Below, one piece after another: positions 42,546 through 52,576 of a DNA stretch of 64,000 nt. Each line of letters begins with the position of its first letter. Positions within the stretch are counted from its first letter, which is position 1. Under the pieces are notes generated by a model that saw only the letters and a list, made by a program, of their open reading frames with translations, was not told the origin of the DNA and searched no databases. The DNA lies in assembly GCA_017307755.1 (NCBI GenBank), contig JAFKGQ010000008.1:62001-126000 (forward strand), in the 5' to 3' direction. The stretch is from Chitinophagaceae bacterium. GTDB taxonomy: Bacteria > Bacteroidota > Bacteroidia > Chitinophagales > Chitinophagaceae. A program made the position numbers and the translations under genes.

Positions 42546-43862
42546 ATGACCATCGCACAGCTCTATCAGATCTATCTCCAGCACCCATCCGTGCAGACCG
42601 ATACCCGCAAGCTCCAACAGGGGGATATCTTTTTTGCCCTGAAAGGCCCCAGCTTCAACGGCAATACCTTTGCTGTCCAGGCCCTGGAACAAGGCGCTGC
42701 CTGCGCCGTCATCGACGAAGCTCCGGCAGACGGGACCGGCCCTCTTTCCGACAGACTGATCCTCGTGGAAGACACACTCACCACCCTCCAGCAGCTGGCT
42801 CTTTATCATCGTCAGCAATTCGACATCCCCTTTATCGCCATCACAGGCAGCAACGGGAAGACCACGACAAAAGAGCTGGTACACACGGTCCTGGCGGCCG
42901 ACTATATTACTTATACCACACAGGGGAATCTAAACAACCATATCGGCATCCCTCTCACCATCCTCTCCGTAAAAAAAGACGCCCAATTCGCGGTCATCGA
43001 AATGGGCGCCAATCATCAGAAAGAGATCGAAGGTTACTGTAAATACACCCTCCCCACCCACGGCATCATTACCAATGCCGGCAAAGCACATCTGGAAGGT
43101 TTTGGCGGACCGGAAGGAGTCAAAAAAGGTAAAGGGGAGCTCTATGATTTCCTTCGCTCCACAGGCGGCACCGCCTTTGTCATGTGGGACTACGACTATC
43201 TCCGCACCATGAGCCAGGGTATCCCGCATATTATAAAATATGGCACACACGATGCGGACGTGACGGGTACGGCCCAGGCCGGCAACAGTTCATTTCTTAC
43301 TGTCGCCCTGACAGAAGGCCCCACCATCCATACTCAACTGGTAGGCGATTACAATCTCCCCAATGTCCTGGTCGCCGTGACGGTAGGCCGGCATTTCAAA
43401 GTACCCGGCACGGCCATCAAAGCCGCCATCGAAGCCTATACACCCTCCAACAGCCGCAGCCAGCTCATCCAAAAGGGCGGCAACCACATCATCCTGGATG
43501 CGTATAATGCCAACCCCTCCAGCATGCGGGCGGCCATCGAGAACTTCGCAAAGCTCGTCCCATCCGGCACCTCTGCCAGCCCGGAACCCACCAATAACAA
43601 GATCCTCATCCTCGGCGCCATGGCGGAACTGGGGCCTGAAAGCCTCGCCGAACACCAGGGGATCATCGATCTCATCGGACAATATCCCTGGAAGGAAGTA
43701 GTCCTCGTGGGAGGGGATTTTCAAAAGCTGCAGCATCCGTATAAACGTTTTGACAACAGCAAAGAGGCTGGCGAATGGTTCCGCGACGAAACGCCGAAGA
43801 AAGCTTACATCCTCGTCAAAGGTTCGCGTAGCATGAAGATGGAAGAGGTATTGACTAGTTAG
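42546..43862 (+). CDS. murF: UDP-MurNAc-tripeptide--D-Ala-D-Ala ligase
   Basis: A 438-residue Mur ligase that completes the pentapeptide precursor of peptidoglycan. The N-terminal substrate-binding part has TDTRKLQQGDIFFALKG, the ATP loop is AITGSNGKTTTKEL, and the third domain has NPSSMRAAIENF and AMAELGPES. MTIAQLYQIYLQHP is the family start, although it lies directly behind a -7 box. Confidence 0.95.
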   Translation: MTIAQLYQIYLQHPSVQTDTRKLQQGDIFFALKGPSFNGNTFAVQALEQGAACAVIDEAPADGTGPLSDRLILVEDTLTTLQQLALYHRQQFDIPFIAITGSNGKTTTKELVHTVLAADYITYTTQGNLNNHIGIPLTILSVKKDAQFAVIEMGANHQKEIEGYCKYTLPTHGIITNAGKAHLEGFGGPEGVKKGKGELYDFLRSTGGTAFVMWDYDYLRTMSQGIPHIIKYGTHDADVTGTAQAGNSSFLTVALTEGPTIHTQLVGDYNLPNVLVAVTVGRHFKVPGTAIKAAIEAYTPSNSRSQLIQKGGNHIILDAYNANPSSMRAAIENFAKLVPSGTSASPEPTNNKILILGAMAELGPESLAEHQGIIDLIGQYPWKEVVLVGGDFQKLQHPYKRFDNSKEAGEWFRDETPKKAYILVKGSRSMKMEEVLTS

Positions 43863-43982
43863 ACATAGGACAATCCTCGCTATTTAACCCTCTCCATAAA
43901 AGGCTTTTTTCTCTCTCAGCCGTTTTTAATTGTGCTCCGGCAAATGCTCCAGGGAAGTTTTACTAAACAGATCAGACAAAAA

Positions 43983-44591
43983 CTATTTGCTCTTGTGCAT
44001 AATTGGTTTTCGCAACTGCTTGTATCTTTCCAAAAATTGCCCCTTTAAAAATCTATCAAATTTTACAAAAGATGCTTCATCATTACTATTCCCATGCCTG
44101 GATTGACCATCATAGTACAATGCGTAAGTGGCCCCATCTGTATACTTAAGATTTTTATTCAATCCTTCCTTCTCTTCGAGAACCACTTTCGCTTGATCAG
44201 TCACGGACTTCCAAGTCCCTGGATCGACAGTAAAACTATACCCATTAAAAAAAATAAGCTTCGAACTTGTATCAGCATAGTCAGTTACAAACCGATGGTA
44301 CTCTGGCAAAATTTCATAATACACCCCTCGAATCAAATTTTTTTGCTCTTTGATCTCAATAAGGGAAGATGTGTCATAGGCCCTGGAACAATAAAAAACC
44401 AATGAACCACTGTCAAATTTCATGTTCTCAAAATAAGGTAACGTAAACGTCTGCATTATAATTTTCGAGACAGAATCATTAGCAGACATTGCAGCTCTTG
44501 TCTCTATAGTAGGCCGATTTTCTCTATTGTTACACCTACCAAATAAAAATGAAGCTACAATAACCAGTGCAAAAAACCTATGTATCTGCAT
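43983..44591 (-). CDS. Exported or lipoprotein-like protein next to Rhs gene (possible immunity protein)
   Basis: A 202-residue protein of no family I recognise. It starts with a signal-like segment (MQIHRFFALVIVASFLFGRC); the Cys follows Arg rather than Ala/Gly, so lipidation is uncertain. The mature part is hydrophilic with YDTSSLIEIKEQKNLIRGVYYEI and a basic C-terminal end. It begins two bases after the stop of the Rhs-core gene, and the stretch is visibly AT-richer than the rest of the window, like the Rhs tip before it. Immunity function against the tip is inferred from position only. Confidence 0.65.
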   Translation of the reverse strand: MQIHRFFALVIVASFLFGRCNNRENRPTIETRAAMSANDSVSKIIMQTFTLPYFENMKFDSGSLVFYCSRAYDTSSLIEIKEQKNLIRGVYYEILPEYHRFVTDYADTSSKLIFFNGYSFTVDPGTWKSVTDQAKVVLEEKEGLNKNLKYTDGATYALYYDGQSRHGNSNDEASFVKFDRFLKGQFLERYKQLRKPIMHKSK

Positions 44592-44593
44592 TA

Positions 44594-47500
44594 TTACTGT
44601 TTTAGCGATTTATATAACAAATAAGTGTTGTTTGAATACTTTTCTCCTGGTGTCGAACCATATACAGTCACACCCCAGGGAGTAAGCAAAAGCGCTGGCG
44701 ACGGCCCTTTTTGGCTTGCATCATTGTTTCGGTATAAAAAGTTACCATAATCGCCCCCTTCGCTGGTATTTGGAGTTGGGAACCCAAAAGCTTTTTGAGG
44801 ATCAGGCGACGTCCAACCATTCAAAAAATTACTTACATGAGTATGTCCAAATAGAAATATATTGGATTGTTGTGCTGCCGACGGATAATTGTCATTAATC
44901 TCCTTTTCTAACGGTGCCGTTCGCTCCTGGTTATTATTGTCAACAGGTAGCGCAGATAAGCGTATTTCTTTATCCTTTCCTATGGTACCAACAAAACCAA
45001 CTTCTCTCTTAAGGGCCACAGATTGATCGGTAATTTTATGCATATCTGCAACAGTCTTACCTCCGATAAAGGCAAAAGATTGCTCTCGGAAACTTTTGCC
45101 CAATTGTTGTATTTCTTTCTTGCTCATACCTTTTGTTGAGAATTGTTTTTCAGGATCACCATCTGTCTGAACATAATGTACCTGATTTTTCAATTTGTCG
45201 GGTACAACCCCTAGAGCCACTCCATTTTGATTATACACCCATGTTGTATCACCCATAGGATCGGAATATAAGATTGGATTATCAGCCATGGCGGTATACA
45301 GGCTGAACATATCGTGAGGCTTGGGGTCTAACTGCCACCACCTGCCCAGTTGCGGGTCAAGGCCACGCAATGGGGTTTCATAAAACTCCAGTCCGCTGCC
45401 ATCGCCAAATTCCTTATTCTGCAGTTCAGACCCTTTGTTGTATCTGTACTTATTCTCCGGATATCCCCCTTTCAACGCCTTATCGCTGATGCCTGCCATT
45501 GTCAGTCCGTACGGATAATAATGATTTTCCTCCACCATCGGGCCTGCATAATGCATTACGGCCAGATTATCAAAATACACATCCCAGGTAGGGCTGGCGT
45601 TACTGATATAAATATACAGATATCCGCTGGTTTTTAAATTGATAGTGGTCGCCAGTGGCTGCTGTAATCCTCCGTTGCCTGTAGTGCCTGCAGTCACCAC
45701 CTGGGTAGCCCCGCTTTGGCCGGGCGTGCTGACATAGGCAAATTGGTTGTCGAGCAAGACCCAGTTCAGGTAGGCATTGGGTTTACCGCTCGCCGTGGTG
45801 TTGTTTTGCGTTATGAAGCTGTTGAGGGCTCCGGTCAATGGTGTGGAAGATCCGGTAAGATCGCTGAAAGAGCCATGCGATCCACCTGTCAGCGACACGA
45901 TTCCGCCTGCGAGTGAATTAATTAGGTCCTGTGCATTCAATTGCTGACTGCCGGCAGTACCTCCGGAATTGAAATAATAATTGGTGCCTATCGTTACTTT
46001 ATCTCCGCTCATCACTTTCAGGATGATGGCCGGACCTATCTTCTGTCCGTTGTTACCGAGCCTGATAACACTGTCATTCGGGTTGGTCGTTGCCAGGTCC
46101 ACCGGATAACCGCTGGCACCGGTCCGTGCTACGGACGTAGCCGGTATGTTATAGAACAGTTTATTCTCCTTGTCACGGTAGGCTGCCTCCATCGTAGCCA
46201 TATACTTTACTGTATCCCGCTGGTCCGTTAGGATCACCCGGATATTGCCCAGATGGTCCTTCTCAAAATAATCAAAACGCATCCGAAAGGCGCTGTCTCC
46301 ATTCATATAGTGCTCCCAAAAATAGCGGGTCCTGCCTTCTTCATGGGACACAAACTGAATAGTGTCGTTCTGATATTGGAATCCTTTGATATACATCGTG
46401 GTTGTCACCTTCACGGGGCTCACTGTACTGTCTGTGACAATTTTCGCCCATTTATTACCCTGCGCGTCATATTTGTATACGATGTTTCCTTTGGGACTGC
46501 CGTCAGACTTGAGGAAAGTGATCTTTGCAGGCCGATGAAGGAAATTGTACTGGATACTCTTAATACCCTTATTCTTATCTGATATCAAACTCCCATTGGC
46601 ATCATAGGCATAGTCGGTAGCAGGGTCCTTAGTGGAAGGATTATAATGCAGATCGCCTAATAGGGAGCCTGCATCGTTGGCCGTATCATAGACTTGTTGA
46701 AGCCGGTTGGTATTTGTAAAATATGAGTACTTCAGCCGGTCTATGGGGCCCGATGCGCCTAGTTTGAAGCCGTTCTGTATCATCGATAAGATATTTCCAT
46801 TGGCATCATAAATGATGGTTGGGACATTGAAATCAATGGTAGCCGATGGCGCAAATGTGGTACCATTGTATTGTGTAAACGCGGCACCTGTGATCCGGCC
46901 TACATTGTCATAGGAAAGATCATATTTCCGGCTCATGCCATCCCCGGCGCTTTTCCACACCGTTCCTGCAATATTACCACTAAACTGAGGGGTACTATAG
47001 GTAGTGACGCCCGAGGCAGGATTATCATAGCCCAGCTCCATACCAAAATAATTCGTCGCCGCCCCTGTAAGATATTTTTTATTAATGTTCGTCATCCATC
47101 CTCGGATATTGTAATCATATACCAGGCTGTCCAGGTTATTAGCAAAATATTTGGCCCGCAGTTGTCCCAGTTCGTTGTACATCATCGTATCAATACGCGC
47201 TTCGGGCCCATCCATGACCTTTCGGATGCTTGTCGTCCGCCCACCCGCATCATATGCGTATTTGGTAGTGATCAGATGGCCCTCAGGGCGAGCACTGTTC
47301 TTCTTATGAAATAAGAGTTTGCGTAGTGGCTTACCCGAAAAGTCATATTGTGTCCACTCCTGGTCAAAACCATTGGTATAGTTAGTACTTTGCGTCCCGA
47401 TGATCCGCCCATGGTCGTCGTAAAAAGGAACGTAATATAAAAATTGAGTAGTGTCTATTATTTTTGTTCGATAGCCTGTCGACATACCCTTGGTATTAGA

Positions 47501-49633
47501 GTACTGGCTCATCGGTACAGCATAATTGGGAGCCGTATTGTAAGTAGTGAAAAAGTAAGCCGTGTTGTTGTTATAAGTAGTGTTCACCGTGGCTGACAGC
47601 ACAGACCCCAAGGCTGTTACCCAGTCATAAGAGTCATAATAAAGTTCCGTAACCACCTCCGTCACATATCCGGCAGTGAGAGGATAGAACGCACTGGCTG
47701 CCGCCTGGGTCAAATGCCATCTATGATCATTGTAGTGTATAGGATCGGACATCAGAGCCATGGTGTCTTGCCGGTTAAGTGCATCATAACAGAATACCTG
47801 CCATTTCTTTTGACTGCGCAACACGCTATCCTGGCTCATCACCAGCCTGTCTCTTATATCGTATACCATCCGTACTTCTTCACCCCCCGGCGCCTTTTGA
47901 ATGATCATGCGATTGCGCTGGTCGTATTCATATCGGAAGCAGAGCTCCCTGGCAATATCTGCCCCTGTCGTACCGGCGAAGCTCCAGCTATTGACCTTCA
48001 GCCAATCGACAGCCATGGGTTGTATTACAAAACGAAGATTGTTAAAATCATCATATATATAGTATGTGCACAGCCACCCGCTGTGGCCCGCAGCAGGCGA
48101 ATCCCACAGCTGCACTTTCTTCAAAATAGCATGTCCTGACTTATCCTTATATTCTATTGCCTGATGGTTTGATTCGTCTAATGTAATCGTCTCATACAAC
48201 GTTCCGGGTGGGAAATAGGCTGAGGTCACAGGCAGGCTCCCCGGCGCATCGGCAATGCGCCAGATACATACGCTGTCGGCAGCTGTATTGACGAGGTATT
48301 GCGTACCAATTCCCTTGCCGGATCCTACCCAGCTGTTGCCGGCCTGATAGGTTGTCAAAGGCCTGTTCAAGGGAGAAGGCTCGTAAGCCACCTGACCATA
48401 ATAGAATTGATCTGTGGGAAATTGGGATGTATTAAAGGCGCTCTGCTCACCTGTCGGATTTGTCTTGTAATTTCCGTCGGAAGAAGGGGATGTATATGGC
48501 AGATATTTAACAATTTCCCTGTTGAACGGATCATATACCTGCATAGTTACCATATCATGCAGCGAGGGACTGGCCTGTTTAACCACTTTCTGCACCGGGC
48601 GCCCTAATCCATCAAAATACTGCGTACTCTGTTTTACCTCTGCAAGGTCCGTTAAGCCTGCTGCTGTGGCGGCATCAATTACACCAGGTTTGCTGATCCC
48701 CCTCTCCCGGATATAATTCAAATCCGTAGCGACGGTGCCAATGGTCATTTTTGAGACAGCGGTATACGCCGACTCCGGTCCGCAAATCACTTTCACCCTG
48801 TAATAAATGGTACTGCTGAGATTGCCGGGATTGTAATATTGACCCATAACGCCTGTAATATCCGACCAGCTGATGCCATCGGTGGAGCTCTGCCATTGAT
48901 AAACAAAGTTGCCGTTGCACCCGCCGCCTGAAGCCTTTGTTACAGTAAGTACCCCCGGGCCGGTGCCTGCCGTTAGTGTCGTACTGGCAGGGGTAAGGAC
49001 GCCGGGGATAATAGGAGGATTGACCACTGTTACAGACCCTACGGCAGTCATGTTGTGCACATCGGAGGCGCCGGCAGCCGTCACCGTGACACGATAGAGC
49101 AGCGTCCCCCACGTCGTGGTAGGAGGCGTATAAGTTCTGTTGGTAGCGCCCGGGATATTGTTCCATGTACTCCCTCCGTCGGTAGTGGATTGCCAGGAAT
49201 ACGCAAAATTGCCGTCCCATCCCGAGGGAATAGTAGCCACCAGAGGGGTGGCGGCAGTCCCGATCAGGACTGTCTGAGTACTCGGTGTGACAGCCGTTCC
49301 TCCCATTGGTGGATATACCTGTACATTAAAGGTGCCGGATCCCTGACAAGCCCCGCTGACGCTGATCGTACCCGACAGGATAGAAGAAAAAGTGACGGGG
49401 AACTGGAATTGATTAGAGTTAGTATTCAACGGCGGTCTGCCACATCCGTCTTTACCCAGGGAGCTTCCAATGGTCGTCGACCAGCTCATTCCTGTAGCGC
49501 CGCAGTCGACAGAAAAACATGCCTTGTCGCCAGAGTATATATGAGCAGGGCCGTGTATAACCACCTGTCCGTTCACTATCGAAAAAAAGGACAGAAAAAA
49601 CAAAACCAGATAATATTTAAGATCGTTGAGCAT
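44594..49633 (-). CDS. Rhs-core protein with DUF6443 region and JAB-like C-terminal tip
   Basis: A 1679-residue exported protein. After the signal peptide come two Ig-like repeats (about 110-210 and 215-300), a DUF6443-type region (VIDAATAAGLTDLAEVKQST, then FDGLGRPVQ), many YD repeats, and the Rhs core end YETPLRGLDPQLGRWWQLDP. The 219-residue tip after NPILYSDPMGD differs from the core. It has FLFGHTHV (His1597, His1599) and TPNTSEGGDYGN (Asp1628), a JAB/JAMM-like HxH...D pattern, followed by LLLTPWGVTVYG, as in JAB-type toxins of polymorphic systems. Activity is predicted, not shown. It lies 21 bases after another Rhs-like gene. Confidence 0.85.
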   Translation of the reverse strand: MLNDLKYYLVLFFLSFFSIVNGQVVIHGPAHIYSGDKACFSVDCGATGMSWSTTIGSSLGKDGCGRPPLNTNSNQFQFPVTFSSILSGTISVSGACQGSGTFNVQVYPPMGGTAVTPSTQTVLIGTAATPLVATIPSGWDGNFAYSWQSTTDGGSTWNNIPGATNRTYTPPTTTWGTLLYRVTVTAAGASDVHNMTAVGSVTVVNPPIIPGVLTPASTTLTAGTGPGVLTVTKASGGGCNGNFVYQWQSSTDGISWSDITGVMGQYYNPGNLSSTIYYRVKVICGPESAYTAVSKMTIGTVATDLNYIRERGISKPGVIDAATAAGLTDLAEVKQSTQYFDGLGRPVQKVVKQASPSLHDMVTMQVYDPFNREIVKYLPYTSPSSDGNYKTNPTGEQSAFNTSQFPTDQFYYGQVAYEPSPLNRPLTTYQAGNSWVGSGKGIGTQYLVNTAADSVCIWRIADAPGSLPVTSAYFPPGTLYETITLDESNHQAIEYKDKSGHAILKKVQLWDSPAAGHSGWLCTYYIYDDFNNLRFVIQPMAVDWLKVNSWSFAGTTGADIARELCFRYEYDQRNRMIIQKAPGGEEVRMVYDIRDRLVMSQDSVLRSQKKWQVFCYDALNRQDTMALMSDPIHYNDHRWHLTQAAASAFYPLTAGYVTEVVTELYYDSYDWVTALGSVLSATVNTTYNNNTAYFFTTYNTAPNYAVPMSQYSNTKGMSTGYRTKIIDTTQFLYYVPFYDDHGRIIGTQSTNYTNGFDQEWTQYDFSGKPLRKLLFHKKNSARPEGHLITTKYAYDAGGRTTSIRKVMDGPEARIDTMMYNELGQLRAKYFANNLDSLVYDYNIRGWMTNINKKYLTGAATNYFGMELGYDNPASGVTTYSTPQFSGNIAGTVWKSAGDGMSRKYDLSYDNVGRITGAAFTQYNGTTFAPSATIDFNVPTIIYDANGNILSMIQNGFKLGASGPIDRLKYSYFTNTNRLQQVYDTANDAGSLLGDLHYNPSTKDPATDYAYDANGSLISDKNKGIKSIQYNFLHRPAKITFLKSDGSPKGNIVYKYDAQGNKWAKIVTDSTVSPVKVTTTMYIKGFQYQNDTIQFVSHEEGRTRYFWEHYMNGDSAFRMRFDYFEKDHLGNIRVILTDQRDTVKYMATMEAAYRDKENKLFYNIPATSVARTGASGYPVDLATTNPNDSVIRLGNNGQKIGPAIILKVMSGDKVTIGTNYYFNSGGTAGSQQLNAQDLINSLAGGIVSLTGGSHGSFSDLTGSSTPLTGALNSFITQNNTTASGKPNAYLNWVLLDNQFAYVSTPGQSGATQVVTAGTTGNGGLQQPLATTINLKTSGYLYIYISNASPTWDVYFDNLAVMHYAGPMVEENHYYPYGLTMAGISDKALKGGYPENKYRYNKGSELQNKEFGDGSGLEFYETPLRGLDPQLGRWWQLDPKPHDMFSLYTAMADNPILYSDPMGDTTWVYNQNGVALGVVPDKLKNQVHYVQTDGDPEKQFSTKGMSKKEIQQLGKSFREQSFAFIGGKTVADMHKITDQSVALKREVGFVGTIGKDKEIRLSALPVDNNNQERTAPLEKEINDNYPSAAQQSNIFLFGHTHVSNFLNGWTSPDPQKAFGFPTPNTSEGGDYGNFLYRNNDASQKGPSPALLLTPWGVTVYGSTPGEKYSNNTYLLYKSLKQ

Positions 49634-49654
49634 AAGAAAGAGGTTTGTCGGTTA

Positions 49655-52549
49655 TTACTGTCCTGTGTAATGGTAATTGAATGTCTTGATGATATTGCCA
49701 TCCTTATCCTTTATGAGATTTAGCCGGCCCTGGGTATCGTAAACGTAATACGTGGTCTTTCCCGCAGGATCCGTCTCGCTTGTCATGCCGGCAAGGGGCG
49801 AATAGGTATAGGTCGATACCAGCGCTTTTACATTTGCCAGTCCCGTCCTTATCTTATTGAGCTCGGTCCGTATCTGGTCATCTGTGTATGTGCCGGACGC
49901 ATTGTCCAATATGGTTTGGTTTACCAAACCGCTGACAGTAGCATAATCACTCCCTATTACCCGCGCCACGGGATATTGCCCATTGTATCCCCAGAGATAT
50001 ACTTCTCTGGCATCACCTGTTTTTTGCTGCTCACGAATATTTCCATATATATCATACTGATTGAACTGCAGGCGCGCCTCGGGCGTATTGCTTCCTTTGG
50101 ATAGCTTTACCTGAGCAGGAGCAAATACATTTCCAAATTGACCGAAGACTGACTGATTGGTAGACAATAAAGTGGATACGCCCCCTACCAACCTAGACTT
50201 CTTTTCCTCTACTACCGGGCTGAGAATATTCTTGGTGACCATTGCCAGCGATACTGCATCAGTCATATCCTGGGGATATTTTTTACTGACAACAAGTGTG
50301 CTGCCGTCACTTAGAGTAGAGTTGGCCTCCGTCTCATAGTAATTGGCGGGATTATCATGCTTGAATTGCGTTACAACGGTGGTTGTCCCATTATCCATAT
50401 AGTCATCTACCTGTGTCGACTTCAGATAATAGGCACCGGTCGTGACCTTATAGTCGGATAGATAACAAGTAGGAGGAAGATTGGTAAATCCATAGCTATT
50501 GTACAGATCCGTCTTATTTATAAAATTTGATGACGGGTTATTTCCGCCCCCTCCATTGTAAGTGCTTCGCATACTCGCTCTTAAGTTATTCAGCTGTTTG
50601 ATGATGACGAATTCATAATTACTGGTTTCCTGTCTTACCTTGACATAAATGTTGTTCCCTGAATTCTTATAAACCTCCTTCGTATACAGCAGGCCATTGG
50701 CCCAGTCCCTGTAATCCGTCACCTCGGTGGTCAGGTTGTTAGAATTAGTACCCGCATTCGCATTCTCATATTTATAAGTATATACCGTCTTACCCTGGTT
50801 AGTGGTATTGTCGCCAACGTATTCAGTGATCACCTTATAACGTACCCGGTTATCCCCCAGGTCGGCATTGGTGGCTTGCGAATAGATCCTGCTACGGAAT
50901 TGATAATACACCGGGACGGATTGCATGCCTTGCCAATAACATTGGAAGTGTACGTCAAAGCTGGTCTTAACCGAATTATTCTCATTGAATAATGAAAACT
51001 CGATAAACCCTGGCTCATATTCATAGGTTTTGGTTCGCGTCGTTCCCAAATTATCAGAAGAAACGATCTGTTTGATCCGTATACCCGCTCCGGGTAATAT
51101 CACCGGCACACCAGTGCCCGGTGTATAATCCTGGTACTTATTACCTTCATAAATAAACTCCGATGTCCCGCCGGTGGGGTATTGGATTTTTGTAAGGGTA
51201 AACCGTCTGGCATAGCTTTCGTTTGGAGTCAGGTCAGTGTTACCTATCTGCATTGTGTGCGTATAAGGGCTTCCCGAGCTCAATTCCGTAACAGATATCG
51301 TCCGGTAGGGACATTTCGGCCCTCCTCCCTCGGCTCTGCAGTAACCCCAAAGGTCAATGTCGCAACTATTGTCCGCAAGAGGCTGTCCGTTATTTCCGTT
51401 GAGAATTAAATAGGTGAATCCGTACCGGTCAGCAGTAACCCCATCGCTTCCCTTGACCTCCAGAGAGTTCAGCCGGTAGAACTTGGTGCTTCCCGGGAAA
51501 AGATCCCTGTTGAGGATAAAGGATTTGCTCAATTGGTTGTTGTTGTCATAGACTACTATACTCTGTATTAAAACCTTGTTGGCATCCCAATTGAATTTTA
51601 TATAGCCGCTTTTAAAATGAATGACATCTATGTATTTAGTGGAGTAGTTGATAGATACTCCCTGTTCAGAGCATACGCCGTTGCCGGTGATCTGTGGTAT
51701 CGTACATTCTCCTCCCGACGGGCTCATTTTTACAGGCTGGTCTGTTATGCTTGTCGAAACGATGGGCGTTGTGGTGAAATTCACCGGCACACTGCCATAG
51801 TCGATGGTGATATGGTTGGTATTTTCATGATTGGACATGTCTTCCAGAAACCAGGTGGTCGGTGCGTTGTCGTTACCGACGCTGGCGAGCTCTACGTTGG
51901 TATGACCGAACTTATATTTAACACCGTTGTCATCCGTGACATCAATCCCCGCAATGGATTTGTAATATTTTGGGTCGGTAGGCGGAGCTATCTGTATGTC
52001 GAATTTGTAAGGAACAAATGGATAGGAGTATGCTGTGTAATTACCGTTGCCATCATTGTCTATAGCAAAATTACCGTACTTATCCACGACGGAATAAGTG
52101 AATTTGTCGTATTCAACATCCTTATTTTTATTGGTGAGAATATTGTCGAGGTAGGCTATTCCGGCACTGTTATTTTGATCTATAGATAGCCAGCTCAGAA
52201 AAGGGGATGGTCTTTGGAAAAGCTCGTCCGCCCGTCCCCTGATCGTACGGGAAATAGTACCCCCTACATCCAGCGTCCATCCCGCACCAATAGGGCTAAC
52301 ATCTGCCACCTTCGGTTTTATCCCGGAAGGATGATATCGTAATATCATGGGCATTTCCAATTCACCCGATCGGATAGTGTACAACGGGATGGAAACGTCA
52401 GCCAATCCATTGTTGAAGGTCACGGGAATATCGCCGAATTTCTGAAAATTCATACTTTGAGGCGAAGGGGGAACAACACTGGGCAAGGTCTGCGCATAAG
52501 CCACAGAGGAGATCAGCGAAAACAGCATCGATCTGAGGAAATGTTTCAT
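49655..52549 (-). CDS. Rhs/SpvB-like repeat protein
   Basis: About 964 residues from the ATG at 52549; MTM two codons upstream is also possible. A signal peptide (MKHFLRSMLFSLISSVAYAQ) precedes NFQKFGDIPVTFNNGLADV and SIPLYTIRSGELEMPMILRY, typical of the secreted Bacteroidota Rhs family, and YD-like repeats near the end (AGKTTYYVYDTQGRLNLIKD). There is no Rhs core end and no toxin tip, so it is probably a structural or carrier partner of the larger protein downstream. Confidence 0.85.
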   Translation of the reverse strand: MKHFLRSMLFSLISSVAYAQTLPSVVPPSPQSMNFQKFGDIPVTFNNGLADVSIPLYTIRSGELEMPMILRYHPSGIKPKVADVSPIGAGWTLDVGGTISRTIRGRADELFQRPSPFLSWLSIDQNNSAGIAYLDNILTNKNKDVEYDKFTYSVVDKYGNFAIDNDGNGNYTAYSYPFVPYKFDIQIAPPTDPKYYKSIAGIDVTDDNGVKYKFGHTNVELASVGNDNAPTTWFLEDMSNHENTNHITIDYGSVPVNFTTTPIVSTSITDQPVKMSPSGGECTIPQITGNGVCSEQGVSINYSTKYIDVIHFKSGYIKFNWDANKVLIQSIVVYDNNNQLSKSFILNRDLFPGSTKFYRLNSLEVKGSDGVTADRYGFTYLILNGNNGQPLADNSCDIDLWGYCRAEGGGPKCPYRTISVTELSSGSPYTHTMQIGNTDLTPNESYARRFTLTKIQYPTGGTSEFIYEGNKYQDYTPGTGVPVILPGAGIRIKQIVSSDNLGTTRTKTYEYEPGFIEFSLFNENNSVKTSFDVHFQCYWQGMQSVPVYYQFRSRIYSQATNADLGDNRVRYKVITEYVGDNTTNQGKTVYTYKYENANAGTNSNNLTTEVTDYRDWANGLLYTKEVYKNSGNNIYVKVRQETSNYEFVIIKQLNNLRASMRSTYNGGGGNNPSSNFINKTDLYNSYGFTNLPPTCYLSDYKVTTGAYYLKSTQVDDYMDNGTTTVVTQFKHDNPANYYETEANSTLSDGSTLVVSKKYPQDMTDAVSLAMVTKNILSPVVEEKKSRLVGGVSTLLSTNQSVFGQFGNVFAPAQVKLSKGSNTPEARLQFNQYDIYGNIREQQKTGDAREVYLWGYNGQYPVARVIGSDYATVSGLVNQTILDNASGTYTDDQIRTELNKIRTGLANVKALVSTYTYSPLAGMTSETDPAGKTTYYVYDTQGRLNLIKDKDGNIIKTFNYHYTGQ

Positions 52550-52576
52550 CATAGTCATGATAATGATTGCATTATA

